DNA of 64,000 nucleotides from Hyphomicrobiales bacterium (GCA_017304475.1 JAFKKV010000014.1:124001-188000); one strand, 5' to 3'; shown: positions 26,898-36,495, counted from the first letter of the stretch. The notes: generated from the sequence alone by a model not told the origin. Numbers and translations are program-made.

Positions 26898-27641
26898 TCA
26901 AACTCTAGCACCATCCGCGGCAACGGCAGGCACGCCGGCAACCACCACTGCGACCGCGCCGTCGATCTCCGGCAGCCAGAGCGCGATGCCGCCGGCTGCC
27001 GGCTGCCCGGGGTCCTCGACCGTCACCTGCCCGTCGGCCTCGACGCCGACGGCAAAGCCCCGGGGATCACGCGAGACCGGCATGACCGCGGCCTTCCAGG
27101 CCGCCTCCTTGGCGGCCCAGACCAGCGCCGCCGTGACGGGGCGGTCGGCCACCGCTGCCGCCTCCACCAGGGCGATCTCGCGCTCATGCATCATGGCCCG
27201 CGGCAGCGCCGCCTCGGCGATCGGCCCTTCGACATCCACGCCAATGGGCTGGTTCCACAGCCCCACCGCGAGGCGATGGCCCCGGCTCGACACCGAGACA
27301 TGCAGGGCAAACCCGGTCACCTCCGGCTCGCCGGCCACGCCGCGCCCGAGCGGCACCAGGGGCGGCGCCAGGCCGAGCGTCGCGCCGACGGCGAGCCGCA
27401 ATGCCGCCCGCCGCGCGGTCAGCTCGGCCCGCCGTTCGGCATGGTGGATGCCGGCGAGCAGGTCGCGCTCCGGGCGCGGCAGCACCACCGCCTGGAGCAC
27501 GGCGGCGACCGCGGGGTCGCGCCGGTCGAGCACAAGGACGATCGGCCGCGACAGCGGCACCAGCCCGTCACGCGCCACGGCGAAGGCCCCCGGCGCCTGG
27601 GCGTCGGGGACCTGGAAGCGGAAGTCGACATCGAGGCTCAA
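26898..27641 (-). CDS. 4'-phosphopantetheinyl transferase (Sfp-type)
   Basis: A 247-residue Sfp-type enzyme that transfers 4'-phosphopantetheine from CoA to a carrier-protein serine. The magnesium-binding motif IGVDVEGP (Asp136, Glu138) and the second motif WAAKEAAWK (Glu179, Lys183) are both present. A serine-rich SVSSRGH precedes them as in Sfp. Its ATG lies inside the stop of the NRPS gene (ATGA overlap), so the two are made together and its natural partner is almost certainly Ser572 of that synthetase. It is the last gene of the pair, followed by a repeat element. Confidence 0.88.
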   Translation of the reverse strand: MSLDVDFRFQVPDAQAPGAFAVARDGLVPLSRPIVLVLDRRDPAVAAVLQAVVLPRPERDLLAGIHHAERRAELTARRAALRLAVGATLGLAPPLVPLGRGVAGEPEVTGFALHVSVSSRGHRLAVGLWNQPIGVDVEGPIAEAALPRAMMHEREIALVEAAAVADRPVTAALVWAAKEAAWKAAVMPVSRDPRGFAVGVEADGQVTVEDPGQPAAGGIALWLPEIDGAVAVVVAGVPAVAADGARV

Positions 27642-30600
27642 TGCATGACCCTGGTCGGTTGGGCGGGCGCGCCGATCCAGGCGCTGCTCTCCGGTATTGT
27701 CTCCCCCTTCATGACCACGGTGAGGCAGCCGAGCTGGGCGAAATCGCCGACCTTGCTGTCATAGAGCACGGTGGCGCCGGCACCGACCGTCACGCCGCGC
27801 CCGAGCTCGACCCGGCCGACCTTCATGATCCGGTCCTCGTAGAGATGGGTCTGCAGGGCCGACATGGCGTTGATGGCGCAGTGGTCGCCGATCGTCACGC
27901 AGTCGAACTCGGTGATGTCGGTCGAGTTCATGCAGATGCCCTTGCCGGTGCGCGTGCCGTAGAGGCGCAGGACGATGGGCAGGAACGGCGTGCCGCGCAG
28001 CGATTCCAGGAACACCTTGCCGGCAAGGCCCCAATAGAGCACGGCGGTCGCCTCGGCGCGCATCGACCAGAACGACCAGAGCGGCTGCATGCCGGGCCGG
28101 TAGCGGCCGACCATCAGCCATTTCAGGCCGGCGGTGGCGAGCGTCATCACGATCGGGATGATGCAGGAGGCGAGCAGGAAGACACCGAAGACGGCGAACC
28201 AGCGGCTCTCGTCGATCTGGGTCTCCAGCAGGGCCACGGCCCAATAGCCGAGCGTGATGAACAGCATGGTCGGGATGGCGGTATGGGCCGCCTCGAACAG
28301 GGCGCGCGCGGCCTTGCGGCCGAACGAGGGTTCATAGGTCCAGCTGGCCGCGGCATCGACCTTCTGGCGGGTCGGCAGCTGAAGGGCCGGCGAGCCGAAC
28401 CAGGTCTCCTTGGTGCCGATCGGCCGACCGGCCGGCGGCACCGACTTGATGCCGAGCAGGGCATCGTCGCCGATCACCGTGCCCGGAGGCACCACCGCGT
28501 CATTGCCGACGAACACCCGGTCGCCGGTGGTGACCATTTTCAGCTCCATCCAGCCGCGCCGGATGTCCTCGTCGCCGAGCAGCACCTCGTCGGCGATGAA
28601 GTTGTTGGCGCCGATCTCGACCAGGTCGTAGCGGCCGTTGATCGCGGTCGAGATCTCCGAGCCCTTGCCGATACGCATGCCCATCAGGCGGTACCAGGTC
28701 CGCATGTAGAGGGTGGCGAACAGCGAGGACAGGGTCTCGAGCTTCACCTCGGTGGCAAGTCCCAGCACCCATTTGCGGAAATAGACCGCCGAGTGAACCG
28801 AATGGACGCCCGGCTTCAGCCGCCGCGGCAGGATGATCCAGCGCATGGCGACGAGCATCAGCATGGTGAAGACGATCAGCAGGATGGCGGTCGGGAAGGC
28901 GAGCAGCGGCAGATAGGTCAGGGTATCGGCCTTGGTGAAGCCGGAAATGACCTGGTCCATGTTGTCGAAGGCCCAGAAGGCCGGGAAGATCGGCAGGAGC
29001 CCGAGCGGCGGCACGGTGACGAGCGCGAGGACATAGAGCGCGGTCATCGAGAAGCGCCGGACCCGCGTCGCCTCCGCCTGCGCCGGCAAGGCGGCCCGGT
29101 CGACCAGGCCGGTCTTGGCGGCCGGCGAGCCTTTCCAATGCTCCCAGGCCGGCACATGGGTGCCCGGCTCGACCGCGCTGAGGTCGCCGATCTCGGCCCC
29201 CTCGCCGATCACGGCGTTTTCGCCGATCACCGAGGAAGTGCCGATATAGGCATCGTCGCCAATGCTGATGGTGCCGACGATCAGCCGGTTGCCGACGATC
29301 TCGACATTGGCGAATTTGGTCTTGGCGCCGGTCGTGACCCGGTCCCCGATGCTGATCAGGTCGATCGAACCGGCGTCGAAATCGGAAATGATCACGTCGC
29401 GGCCGATCCTGGCGCCCATCAGCCGCATATAGGCGGTCATGACCGGCGTGCCCTGGAACCATTTCGCCTTGATCAGCGAGATGAAGCGCGAGGCCAGCCA
29501 CCAGCGGAAATAATAGCTGCCCCAGAGCGGATAGACGCCGGGTTTCATCCGGCCGATCGCCAGCCATTTGCCGGCAATGCCGATGAGGCTGGTGATCACC
29601 GTGATCGCGACATAGACGCCGAGCAGCGAGAACACCTGGCCGGCAAAGCCCAGCTCGTCGGCGTCCAGCATCTGGAACACCACGAAGATGCCGAGCCACT
29701 GCGCCGACAGGAGGAACAGGATCACCGGCAAGGTGACAGCCTGAGCAAGGCCGCACCAGAACCGGCGCAGCAGCGGCACCGGCTCGAAGGACAGGTCGCG
29801 CACGATGCCGGCACCGCGCTGGTCGAGGGCGGCGGCAATCGCGCGCAGGCTGCGCAGGCCATAAACGTCCTGCAGCGTGATCGCGGCGAAGCGCTGATCC
29901 TCGCGGACATGACCGATGAAACGGGCGGCCAACAGGGAATGGCCGCCCATATCGGTGAAGAAATCGGCGTCGAACGGCACCGACTGACCCGGAAAGACCT
30001 TGGCCGCGGCCGCCAGCAGCGCGGCTTCCGTGGCGGTCCGCGGCTGGTCCTGGTCGTCTGCGGTGTCGGTGAGTGCCAGAGGCAACGCCTTCAGCGCCTT
30101 GCGGTCGACCTTGCCGGAGGCGAGCCGCGGCAGCGCCGCGACGGTCTCGAAACGGTTTGGCACCATATAGGCCGGCAGGCCCTGGGCGAGGCCGCGGCGC
30201 AGCGCCTTGGCGTCGAGCCCTTGCCCGTCCGCCGGCACCAGGAAGGCGACGAGTTGGTCAAGGCCGTCGTCGTTGCGCAGCACGACGGCGGCATTGCCGA
30301 TCCCGGGCAAGGCCTGGATACGCGCCTCGATCTCGCCGAGCTCGACACGGAAGCCGCGGATCTTGACCTGGTCGTCGATCCGGCCGCGGAAATGGATCAG
30401 GCCGTCAGGGTCGACGACAACGGCATCGCCCGAGCGATAGAGCATCGGGTCGTCGCCGTCGGAGCCATAGGGATTGGCGATGAATTTCTCGGCGGTCAGC
30501 CCGTCGCGCTTCAGATAGCCCTTGGCCACGCCCGGACCACCGATCAGCAATTCGCCTTCCGCGCCGACCGGTTTCAGCGCCAGGGTCTCGGGATCGGCGA

Positions 30601-31651
30601 CATAGCAGCTGTAGTTCGGGATCGGTGCGCCGATGGTCACCGGCTCGTCGCGCGCGACCTCGGCAACCGTCGCCACCACGGTCGCCTCGGTCGGGCCATA
30701 GGAGTTGAACAGGCGGCGGCCGGGCGTCGCCCAGCGCTCGACAATGACCGGCGGGCAGGCCTCGCCGCCCAGGATGACGACGCGCAGCGAGGGCACGTCC
30801 TCGGTCAGCATGGCGAGCAGGGTCGGCACGGTGTCGAGCACGGTGACCCGCTCGTCGGCCAAAAGCCGCGCCAGCCTGTCGGTCTCGCCCATCACATCGG
30901 CCGTCGCCACCACCATGGTGGCACCGACGAGATAGGGGATCCAGATCTCTTCCATCGACAGGTCGAAGGCGACCGAGGCGCCCTGGAACACCACGTCCTC
31001 GGGCGTGATGCCATAGACCGCATTCGCCGCGCGCAGGTAGTGGCAGATATTGGCGTGACTGACGACAATGCCCTTGGGCGTGCCGGTCGAGCCCGAGGTA
31101 TAGATCAGATAGGCGGGATGATCAGGTGTCAGGCCGGCCGGACGGACCGGCAGCGTGATCGTCGCATCGCTGATCGCGAGATCCGCCTGGGCGAAGACGG
31201 TCAGGCCGGCGGCTTCCGCCCGTGTCCGGCCGGTGTCATGGGTCACCAGGCCCTTGGCCTCGGCATCGGCAAGGCAGACCGCGATGCGTTCGACCGGCGC
31301 GTCGGCGTCGAAGGGAAGCCAGGCGGCGCCGGTGCGGGTGATGGCGATCTGCGCAACCAGGAGATCGGCGCCGCGCGCCATCCACAGGCCGACCACGTCG
31401 CCGACACCGATGCCGCGCGCCATCAGATTGAACGCCATCACGGCCGAGAGCCGGTCGACCTCGCGAAAGGTCAGCCGGCGCTTGCCTTCGATCATGGCGA
31501 CGCGGTCCGGATCGCGCGCCACCGTCGTCGCGAAGATCTCGGCAAGCACTTCGTCACGCCTGAAATCGGGCCGCTTGTCGCCCTTGAGGATCGCCGCCGC
31601 CGCGCTGAGCTCCGGAGCGAAGACATCATGCATGTCGATCTGGGTCATCAT
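27638..31651 (-). CDS. Pls/PosA-family non-ribosomal peptide synthetase
   Basis: A 1337-residue single-module synthetase. Adenylation domain, about 35-525: YTSGSTGTPKG (184-194), FDLSMEE (229-235), SYGPTE (317-322), YRSGD (405-409), LASGKVDRKA (510-519). Carrier domain, about 540-610, with DMGGHS (Ser572). Then six membrane segments in three pairs (about 640-695, 870-945, 1125-1185), each pair followed by a hexapeptide-type left-handed beta-helix domain (about 740-840, 985-1090, 1225-1330). There is no classical condensation or thioesterase domain. This is the layout of the poly-epsilon-lysine synthetase family. Pocket residues read by hand are DLEDIGSVVK, suggesting a cationic diamino acid (inference). 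Product unknown. It is followed by a coupled phosphopantetheinyl transferase. Confidence 0.93.
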   Translation of the reverse strand: MMTQIDMHDVFAPELSAAAAILKGDKRPDFRRDEVLAEIFATTVARDPDRVAMIEGKRRLTFREVDRLSAVMAFNLMARGIGVGDVVGLWMARGADLLVAQIAITRTGAAWLPFDADAPVERIAVCLADAEAKGLVTHDTGRTRAEAAGLTVFAQADLAISDATITLPVRPAGLTPDHPAYLIYTSGSTGTPKGIVVSHANICHYLRAANAVYGITPEDVVFQGASVAFDLSMEEIWIPYLVGATMVVATADVMGETDRLARLLADERVTVLDTVPTLLAMLTEDVPSLRVVILGGEACPPVIVERWATPGRRLFNSYGPTEATVVATVAEVARDEPVTIGAPIPNYSCYVADPETLALKPVGAEGELLIGGPGVAKGYLKRDGLTAEKFIANPYGSDGDDPMLYRSGDAVVVDPDGLIHFRGRIDDQVKIRGFRVELGEIEARIQALPGIGNAAVVLRNDDGLDQLVAFLVPADGQGLDAKALRRGLAQGLPAYMVPNRFETVAALPRLASGKVDRKALKALPLALTDTADDQDQPRTATEAALLAAAAKVFPGQSVPFDADFFTDMGGHSLLAARFIGHVREDQRFAAITLQDVYGLRSLRAIAAALDQRGAGIVRDLSFEPVPLLRRFWCGLAQAVTLPVILFLLSAQWLGIFVVFQMLDADELGFAGQVFSLLGVYVAITVITSLIGIAGKWLAIGRMKPGVYPLWGSYYFRWWLASRFISLIKAKWFQGTPVMTAYMRLMGARIGRDVIISDFDAGSIDLISIGDRVTTGAKTKFANVEIVGNRLIVGTISIGDDAYIGTSSVIGENAVIGEGAEIGDLSAVEPGTHVPAWEHWKGSPAAKTGLVDRAALPAQAEATRVRRFSMTALYVLALVTVPPLGLLPIFPAFWAFDNMDQVISGFTKADTLTYLPLLAFPTAILLIVFTMLMLVAMRWIILPRRLKPGVHSVHSAVYFRKWVLGLATEVKLETLSSLFATLYMRTWYRLMGMRIGKGSEISTAINGRYDLVEIGANNFIADEVLLGDEDIRRGWMELKMVTTGDRVFVGNDAVVPPGTVIGDDALLGIKSVPPAGRPIGTKETWFGSPALQLPTRQKVDAAASWTYEPSFGRKAARALFEAAHTAIPTMLFITLGYWAVALLETQIDESRWFAVFGVFLLASCIIPIVMTLATAGLKWLMVGRYRPGMQPLWSFWSMRAEATAVLYWGLAGKVFLESLRGTPFLPIVLRLYGTRTGKGICMNSTDITEFDCVTIGDHCAINAMSALQTHLYEDRIMKVGRVELGRGVTVGAGATVLYDSKVGDFAQLGCLTVVMKGETIPESSAWIGAPAQPTRVMH

Positions 31652-31890
31652 GTTCCATCCGATCCGGCGGGCGAACGCCAGGGTTCGCCGACCGGGTGGT
31701 CGTCGTCGGGGCCGTCATCGGCGGCGGTGGGCATAAGCATTGGCCGTCCGGGGCGGACGGGGCGCGCGGCGGTTCTCGCCGCCGGCGCGTCCTGGTCACC
31801 TGACGAGGATCGCGCCGGGCGGATTAGCCCTTGCCATGCATCGACTTATGCCGGATAGGCGCTGAACCCGGCATGAATGCGGCGGTCAGC

Positions 31891-34275
31891 CTATTGACGG
31901 GCCACGGCAGCCGGCGGCGGCGGCGCGATCATGATGCCGCGCTCGCGGAACCGGTTGAGAATGGCGAGCTGCAGGTCGCTGCGCACGGTCAGCGAATATT
32001 CGACATTGGAGACCACGCAGCGCAGCTCGAAGTCGAGACCGGTATCGGCGAAGCGCATCAGGAACACCCGCGGCGGCGGCTGCTGCATGATGAAGCGGTT
32101 GTCGCAAGCCACCGCGACGAGCTCGTCGCGCACCACTTCCGGGTCGGAATCATAGGCGACGCGCACCGGCACGGCGATCCGGCTCAGCGTGTTCGAATGA
32201 GTCCAGTTCTTGACCACGCCGGTGATCATGTCGGCATTGGGAACGATGACGGTGGCGCGCTCGAAGGTCTCGATCTCGGTCGAACGCACCGAGATCTTGC
32301 GGACATAACCCTCCTCGCCCTTCACCACGATGGAATCGCCGACCCGGATCGGCCGCTCGGCGAGCAGGATCAGGCCCGAGACGAAATTCGAGGTGATCGA
32401 CTGCAGGCCGAAACCGATGCCGACCGACAGCGCACCGGCGACGATGGCCAGGTTCGACAGGTCGAGGCCGAGCTGGCGCAAGGTGATGCCCAGCACCAGG
32501 GCGAAGCCGGCATAACCGAAAATGGTCGAGACCGAGTTCTGCAGGCCGGCATCCATGCCGGACAGCGGCAGCACCTTGTCGCGCACCCAGCGCTGCACGC
32601 CGCGCAGCATGAAGAAACCGATGACCAGGACGAGGACACCACCGGCAATGGTCAGCGCCAGGGTCCTGAGCTCGTGGAAGCGCAGGCCGAAAAAGGCGTC
32701 GTCGAAGGTCGCCGCGGCGCCGCCGAAGCCCCAGGGGCCGAACACGCTGAAGGCCGAGAGGATCAGGATGATCACCCTGAGCACGCCGGCGAGCAGAGTT
32801 CCCGCCAGTTGCAGGCGCTCGGGCTTGATGCCGATCGAGGCCGCCAGCACGCGGCCGCGATGGGTGCCGGCGCCGCACCATTCGGCGATCACCGCGTCGA
32901 GCAGATGCAGGACCAGGATGGTGGCGGCGGTGATCACCACGGCCGCCACCAGGCGGGTCGCGACAAAGGCTGCGAGCGCCGAATAGCCGGCGATCAATCC
33001 GACCAGCACGACGGCGACGACGACCCAGAGCGCCGGCCGCGACCAGCCCCAGATGGCCGGCTCGGCGACCGTGGCGGCGGCCGCGGCCTCCGGCGGGGTT
33101 TCGCCATCGGCGGCCGCATCGTCCTCCGCCTCGCGCTCGGTGGTGCGCCGGAGATAGACGAGGATGATGACGACGATCGCCAGCGCGGTCAGGCTGGTGA
33201 TCAGCGCGGTGATCGCCACCGGGGCAATCAGCACGCGCGCCACGGCCAGGAGGAAGATACCGGCGGCGACAACCCAGGCGGCGCCGCGCAGGGCGTCGAA
33301 AATCGCCTCGGCCTGTTCGTCCGGCATGGGCACCAGCCGATAGGCCGGCGCGCCCGGCGCGAAGGCGCCCTGCATGACGCCGCGGGTGAAGGAAATGACC
33401 AGCACCGCCGCCATAAGGGCCTGCGGCACCAGCGGTTCGGCCCGCGGCAGCACCAGGCCGAAATTCTCGACGATGGCGAGCGCGATGCCGACCAGGATCG
33501 GCAGCACCAGCGAACGCTCGGCGCTGACCCGGAGATCGGCGAGCACCTTGGCGAGCTCGGAAGCCGGCTTGTCGTCCGGGCGCCGGTAGAGGCCGCGCCG
33601 CCGGAGCGTCCGGTAGATCCACAGGAGCACGCCCGCGGCCAGCAATCCGGTCCCGGCGGCCACCGCCAGCCGGCCGGTGCCGACGACATCGGTCAGGTGC
33701 TGCCACCAGTCGGTGATCAGGAAACCCGACGATCGCGCCATCCAGGGCAGCGCGCCCGACAGGTCGGACCAGAAGCGCGGGTCGACCACCGAGTTCGACC
33801 GCTCGAACAGTTCGGCGGTGAACAGCTGGCGGCGCTTCTCGACGATCCGGTCGGCGAACTGGTCGGCGCGCACCTGCAGCACCTTGATGGCGCGCACCCG
33901 GGCATCGATGTCGGCGACCGCCTTGGTCTGGGTGTCGCGCAGCTGACGGGCTTCCGGCGCCTCGGGCGGGGCCGTGTCGGCGGGCTTCGGCCCGAGCTGG
34001 GTCAGCCTTTCGCGCGCCTCGGCGAGACGCGGCTCGACTTCGGCGAGCGCCGCGGCCAAGGCGTCGCGGACCGGATCGAGCTTGCGCTTGAGGTCGGTCA
34101 GTTCGTCGCCGTTGAGCCGGCGCTCCAGCGCCGATTCGATCTGGTCGAGCGCAGCCTTGGCCTGTTCGGCCGGGTCGCGCGCCGGCGCCTGGGCCAGAAC
34201 CTGGCCGGCGATCAGGACGACGGCCAGGAGCGAAAGCAGGACCTGTGCGAGAACCAGGCGGAAGCGTGAGCGCAT
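31891..34275 (-). CDS. DUF3772/MscS mechanosensitive channel family protein
   Basis: A 794-residue inner-membrane protein. A signal peptide (about 1-29, LLSLLAVVLIAGQVLAQA) is followed by a periplasmic coiled-coil-prone DUF3772 region (about 35-180, many Glu/Arg and Leu residues), then a series of about ten membrane helices. The C-terminal MscS domain is typical: LSVGIGFGLQSITSNFVSGLILLAERPIRVGDSIVV, then GEEGYVRKISVRSTEIETFERATVIVPN. Large MscS relatives such as MscK/MscM open under membrane tension to release solutes. ATG 34275 is chosen because the signal peptide begins there. It is 239 bases upstream of the NRPS gene on the same strand. Confidence 0.9.
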   Translation of the reverse strand: MRSRFRLVLAQVLLSLLAVVLIAGQVLAQAPARDPAEQAKAALDQIESALERRLNGDELTDLKRKLDPVRDALAAALAEVEPRLAEARERLTQLGPKPADTAPPEAPEARQLRDTQTKAVADIDARVRAIKVLQVRADQFADRIVEKRRQLFTAELFERSNSVVDPRFWSDLSGALPWMARSSGFLITDWWQHLTDVVGTGRLAVAAGTGLLAAGVLLWIYRTLRRRGLYRRPDDKPASELAKVLADLRVSAERSLVLPILVGIALAIVENFGLVLPRAEPLVPQALMAAVLVISFTRGVMQGAFAPGAPAYRLVPMPDEQAEAIFDALRGAAWVVAAGIFLLAVARVLIAPVAITALITSLTALAIVVIILVYLRRTTEREAEDDAAADGETPPEAAAAATVAEPAIWGWSRPALWVVVAVVLVGLIAGYSALAAFVATRLVAAVVITAATILVLHLLDAVIAEWCGAGTHRGRVLAASIGIKPERLQLAGTLLAGVLRVIILILSAFSVFGPWGFGGAAATFDDAFFGLRFHELRTLALTIAGGVLVLVIGFFMLRGVQRWVRDKVLPLSGMDAGLQNSVSTIFGYAGFALVLGITLRQLGLDLSNLAIVAGALSVGIGFGLQSITSNFVSGLILLAERPIRVGDSIVVKGEEGYVRKISVRSTEIETFERATVIVPNADMITGVVKNWTHSNTLSRIAVPVRVAYDSDPEVVRDELVAVACDNRFIMQQPPPRVFLMRFADTGLDFELRCVVSNVEYSLTVRSDLQLAILNRFRERGIMIAPPPPAAVARQ

Positions 34276-34360
34276 AGTGGTTCCGGAAAGCGGGGACGAA
34301 TCGGTTCGGTCACCATGCCACAGCCAGGGTGGCATGCCGAAGGCGACGAGGCGCGCCACC

Positions 34361-36313
34361 TCAGTTCTGCGGCCTGAGCGAGGGATAAGGCGCAAAGGAC
34401 GGGATCGGCGGCATCGGTTCACCTGCCGCCTCCTGGCCGGCCTGCCGGTTGATGGCGTCGAGCACCGCGCGCAGCGCGTCGCGGTCGCGGTTGACGTCAC
34501 GCAGCGGCGCGGCCGCGCCCGAGCGGCGGATCAGGCTTTGCGGATCGGGCAGGACGAAGGGGTCGTCCCAGGAGCCCTGGACGACGAAGGGCAGTTCGAA
34601 ATTACTGTCGGCGGCAGCCGGCGCCGCGGTGCTGCGCTTCAGCGTGGCGATGCCGCGCAGGTCGAGTTCGCGCGCCTGCAATTGCGCCGAGCCTTCCAGC
34701 CGGACCCGCACAATCTGGCCGTCCAGCACGATATCCTCGGTGCTGGCAATGCCGTTGACGATGCGGATGGTCGCCGCCATCCGCTCATAGGGTGTGCGTC
34801 CCGAGCGCGCGTCGACGCCCGTCGCCGCCAGCGGCCGGCGCTCCAGCCGGCGCAGGATCGCCTCGGCATTGAAGCCGCGGATCGCGCCGTCGACCGCCGT
34901 CACGGTCGCCTGCCCGGAGGCGGTCCGCGCCAGGTCCGACATGGTCGGGCCATGGCCCTCGATACTGATCTGGGCATTGCCGGTGCCCTCCAGCCGGCGA
35001 TAGCCGAACCATTCGGCCAGGCCCTGGCCGAGTTCGGCGCGCTGGACATTGAGCGTCGCGCGCACCTCGACGCCCTCGGCATGGGGCGACAGGACAAGGG
35101 CGCCGCGCAGGCTGCCGCCATAGGCCTGGGCTTCGCCCAGCGTGAGCGTCAAGCGGCCGTTACGTGAGGTGACCGAGGCCGCCGAACGGCCGAGCGTCGC
35201 CCCGCCCAGCACCACCTCGCGCGCCGACAGGCGCAGGTCGATATCCGACGAGGTGAGCGCGCTGAGATCGATCGGCCGGCGGTTCCAGCCTCGGTCGGTC
35301 TCGGGGATAGGGTTCATGTCGGAAAAATAGGGCGTGGCGACCAGGCGGTCGGCGTCGAGCGTGCCCTGCACCTGTGGGCGGGCGCCCTCGAAACTCACCG
35401 TCAGCGCGCCCTCGGCCAGATTGCCGTCGAGCTCGGCATTAACCTGGGAGAAGGCCAGTTCGGTCGGCGTGACGCGCACTTCGCCCTTGAGCGCGAACGA
35501 GCCGAGCGCCGATCCGACGCCGGGATGCTGGCCGAGCCAGCGCAGCAGCGCACGCAGCGAGCCGGTCTCGACCGTCATGGTGCCGGCGGCCATGGTCTGG
35601 GCCCGCCCGGCGATCTGCCCCTCGAAGCCGACCCTGACCGGGGCGGCCGACAGCCGCATTTTCAGGCCGGTCGGCTCGGCGGTCAGAAGCGCCAGCGGCC
35701 GCCCGATCACGGCGCTGATCTCGACCGGCTCGTCGCGCACCGTGAAGCGGCCGGACAGGTTGGCCTGCCGGTCGAACCGCGGCCAGGACACCGCCAGCTC
35801 CATGTCGTCGATCTCGAGGCGCTGCCGGGTCTTTTCGTCGATCACGACCGCCGCGCCCTGGATGATCTTGAAATCCGGCAAGCCGCCGGTGCGTTCTGCG
35901 GACAGCTGGCGGACCGCCTCCAGCGCGCGATCCCAGTTCGAGGCGCCATTGGCCGCCACCCGCACCGTGATGCGCGGCCGGACCAGCGCATAGTCGGAGA
36001 TCGACACCTTGCCGGCGATGAGCGGGAACAGGCGGAGCGCGCCGACCGCGGCATCGGCGGTCGCCAGCGCCTCGCCGGCGGCGCCGATGGTCACGCCGTC
36101 CAGTTGCACCGAAAGCTGCGGCAGGACCGAAACCGAGACGGCGCCCGAAATGGTCACCGGCACGCCGAGGCGCCGGCTCAGCTCGCTCACCACGGCCTGA
36201 CGCACGGTTTCGGACGGCAGCAGCGCCGGCACAAGGGCCAAGGCGAGCGCCAGCGCCAGCGCCGTGGCGCCGACGATCGTCAACACACGTTTCAGGGAAG
36301 AGGCGAGGCTCAC
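34361..36313 (-). CDS. AsmA family protein
   Basis: A 650-residue protein with one N-terminal membrane anchor (VGATALALALALALVPALL, about 15-33) followed by the AsmA N-terminal domain (RQAVVSELSRRLGVPVTISGAVSVSVLPQLSVQLDGVTIG). The C-terminal part has the AsmA_2 pattern ARTASGQATVTAVDGAIRGFNAEAILR. AsmA-like proteins are long periplasmic beta structures linked to lipid transport and outer membrane assembly. It ends in a proline-rich tail. It lies 85 bases upstream of the MscS-type gene on the same strand. Confidence 0.9.
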   Translation of the reverse strand: MSLASSLKRVLTIVGATALALALALALVPALLPSETVRQAVVSELSRRLGVPVTISGAVSVSVLPQLSVQLDGVTIGAAGEALATADAAVGALRLFPLIAGKVSISDYALVRPRITVRVAANGASNWDRALEAVRQLSAERTGGLPDFKIIQGAAVVIDEKTRQRLEIDDMELAVSWPRFDRQANLSGRFTVRDEPVEISAVIGRPLALLTAEPTGLKMRLSAAPVRVGFEGQIAGRAQTMAAGTMTVETGSLRALLRWLGQHPGVGSALGSFALKGEVRVTPTELAFSQVNAELDGNLAEGALTVSFEGARPQVQGTLDADRLVATPYFSDMNPIPETDRGWNRRPIDLSALTSSDIDLRLSAREVVLGGATLGRSAASVTSRNGRLTLTLGEAQAYGGSLRGALVLSPHAEGVEVRATLNVQRAELGQGLAEWFGYRRLEGTGNAQISIEGHGPTMSDLARTASGQATVTAVDGAIRGFNAEAILRRLERRPLAATGVDARSGRTPYERMAATIRIVNGIASTEDIVLDGQIVRVRLEGSAQLQARELDLRGIATLKRSTAAPAAADSNFELPFVVQGSWDDPFVLPDPQSLIRRSGAAAPLRDVNRDRDALRAVLDAINRQAGQEAAGEPMPPIPSFAPYPSLRPQN

Positions 36314-36469
36314 GCGACGTGATCCTGGGTCCGGGGCTGCCGCCCGCGGCGGCCGGCCATCAGAATGAGCGACATCTATGATCGCGCAGAAATGGCGTCG
36401 CCGCGTGGCTTTTCAATGGCCAGTCACGGCAGGCGCCGGTCGCCTCAGGCGGGCGGCTCGCAAATGCGT

Positions 36470-36495
36470 GTCGCGCCGACCTGGGTCGGCGCGAC
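36470..36495 (-). terminator. Strong 11-bp hairpin beyond the CoA-transferase genes
   Basis: GTCGCGCCGAC (36470-36480), a four-base loop, and GTCGGCGCGAC (36485-36495) form a perfect stem. It lies just past the stop of subunit B on the minus strand. The minus-strand sequence after it has no T-run, so termination is possible but unproven; it could also stabilise the transcript end. Confidence 0.4.

Noticed and set aside
27401..31858. A very long open frame on the plus strand opposite the NRPS gene
   Set aside because: It is low-complexity, His/Asp/Arg-rich, matches no family, and is explained by high GC and codon bias of the real minus-strand gene.
34276..34500. Longer start for the MscS-type gene
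   Set aside because: The extra 75 codons overlap the AsmA gene end and hide the signal peptide that begins at 34275.
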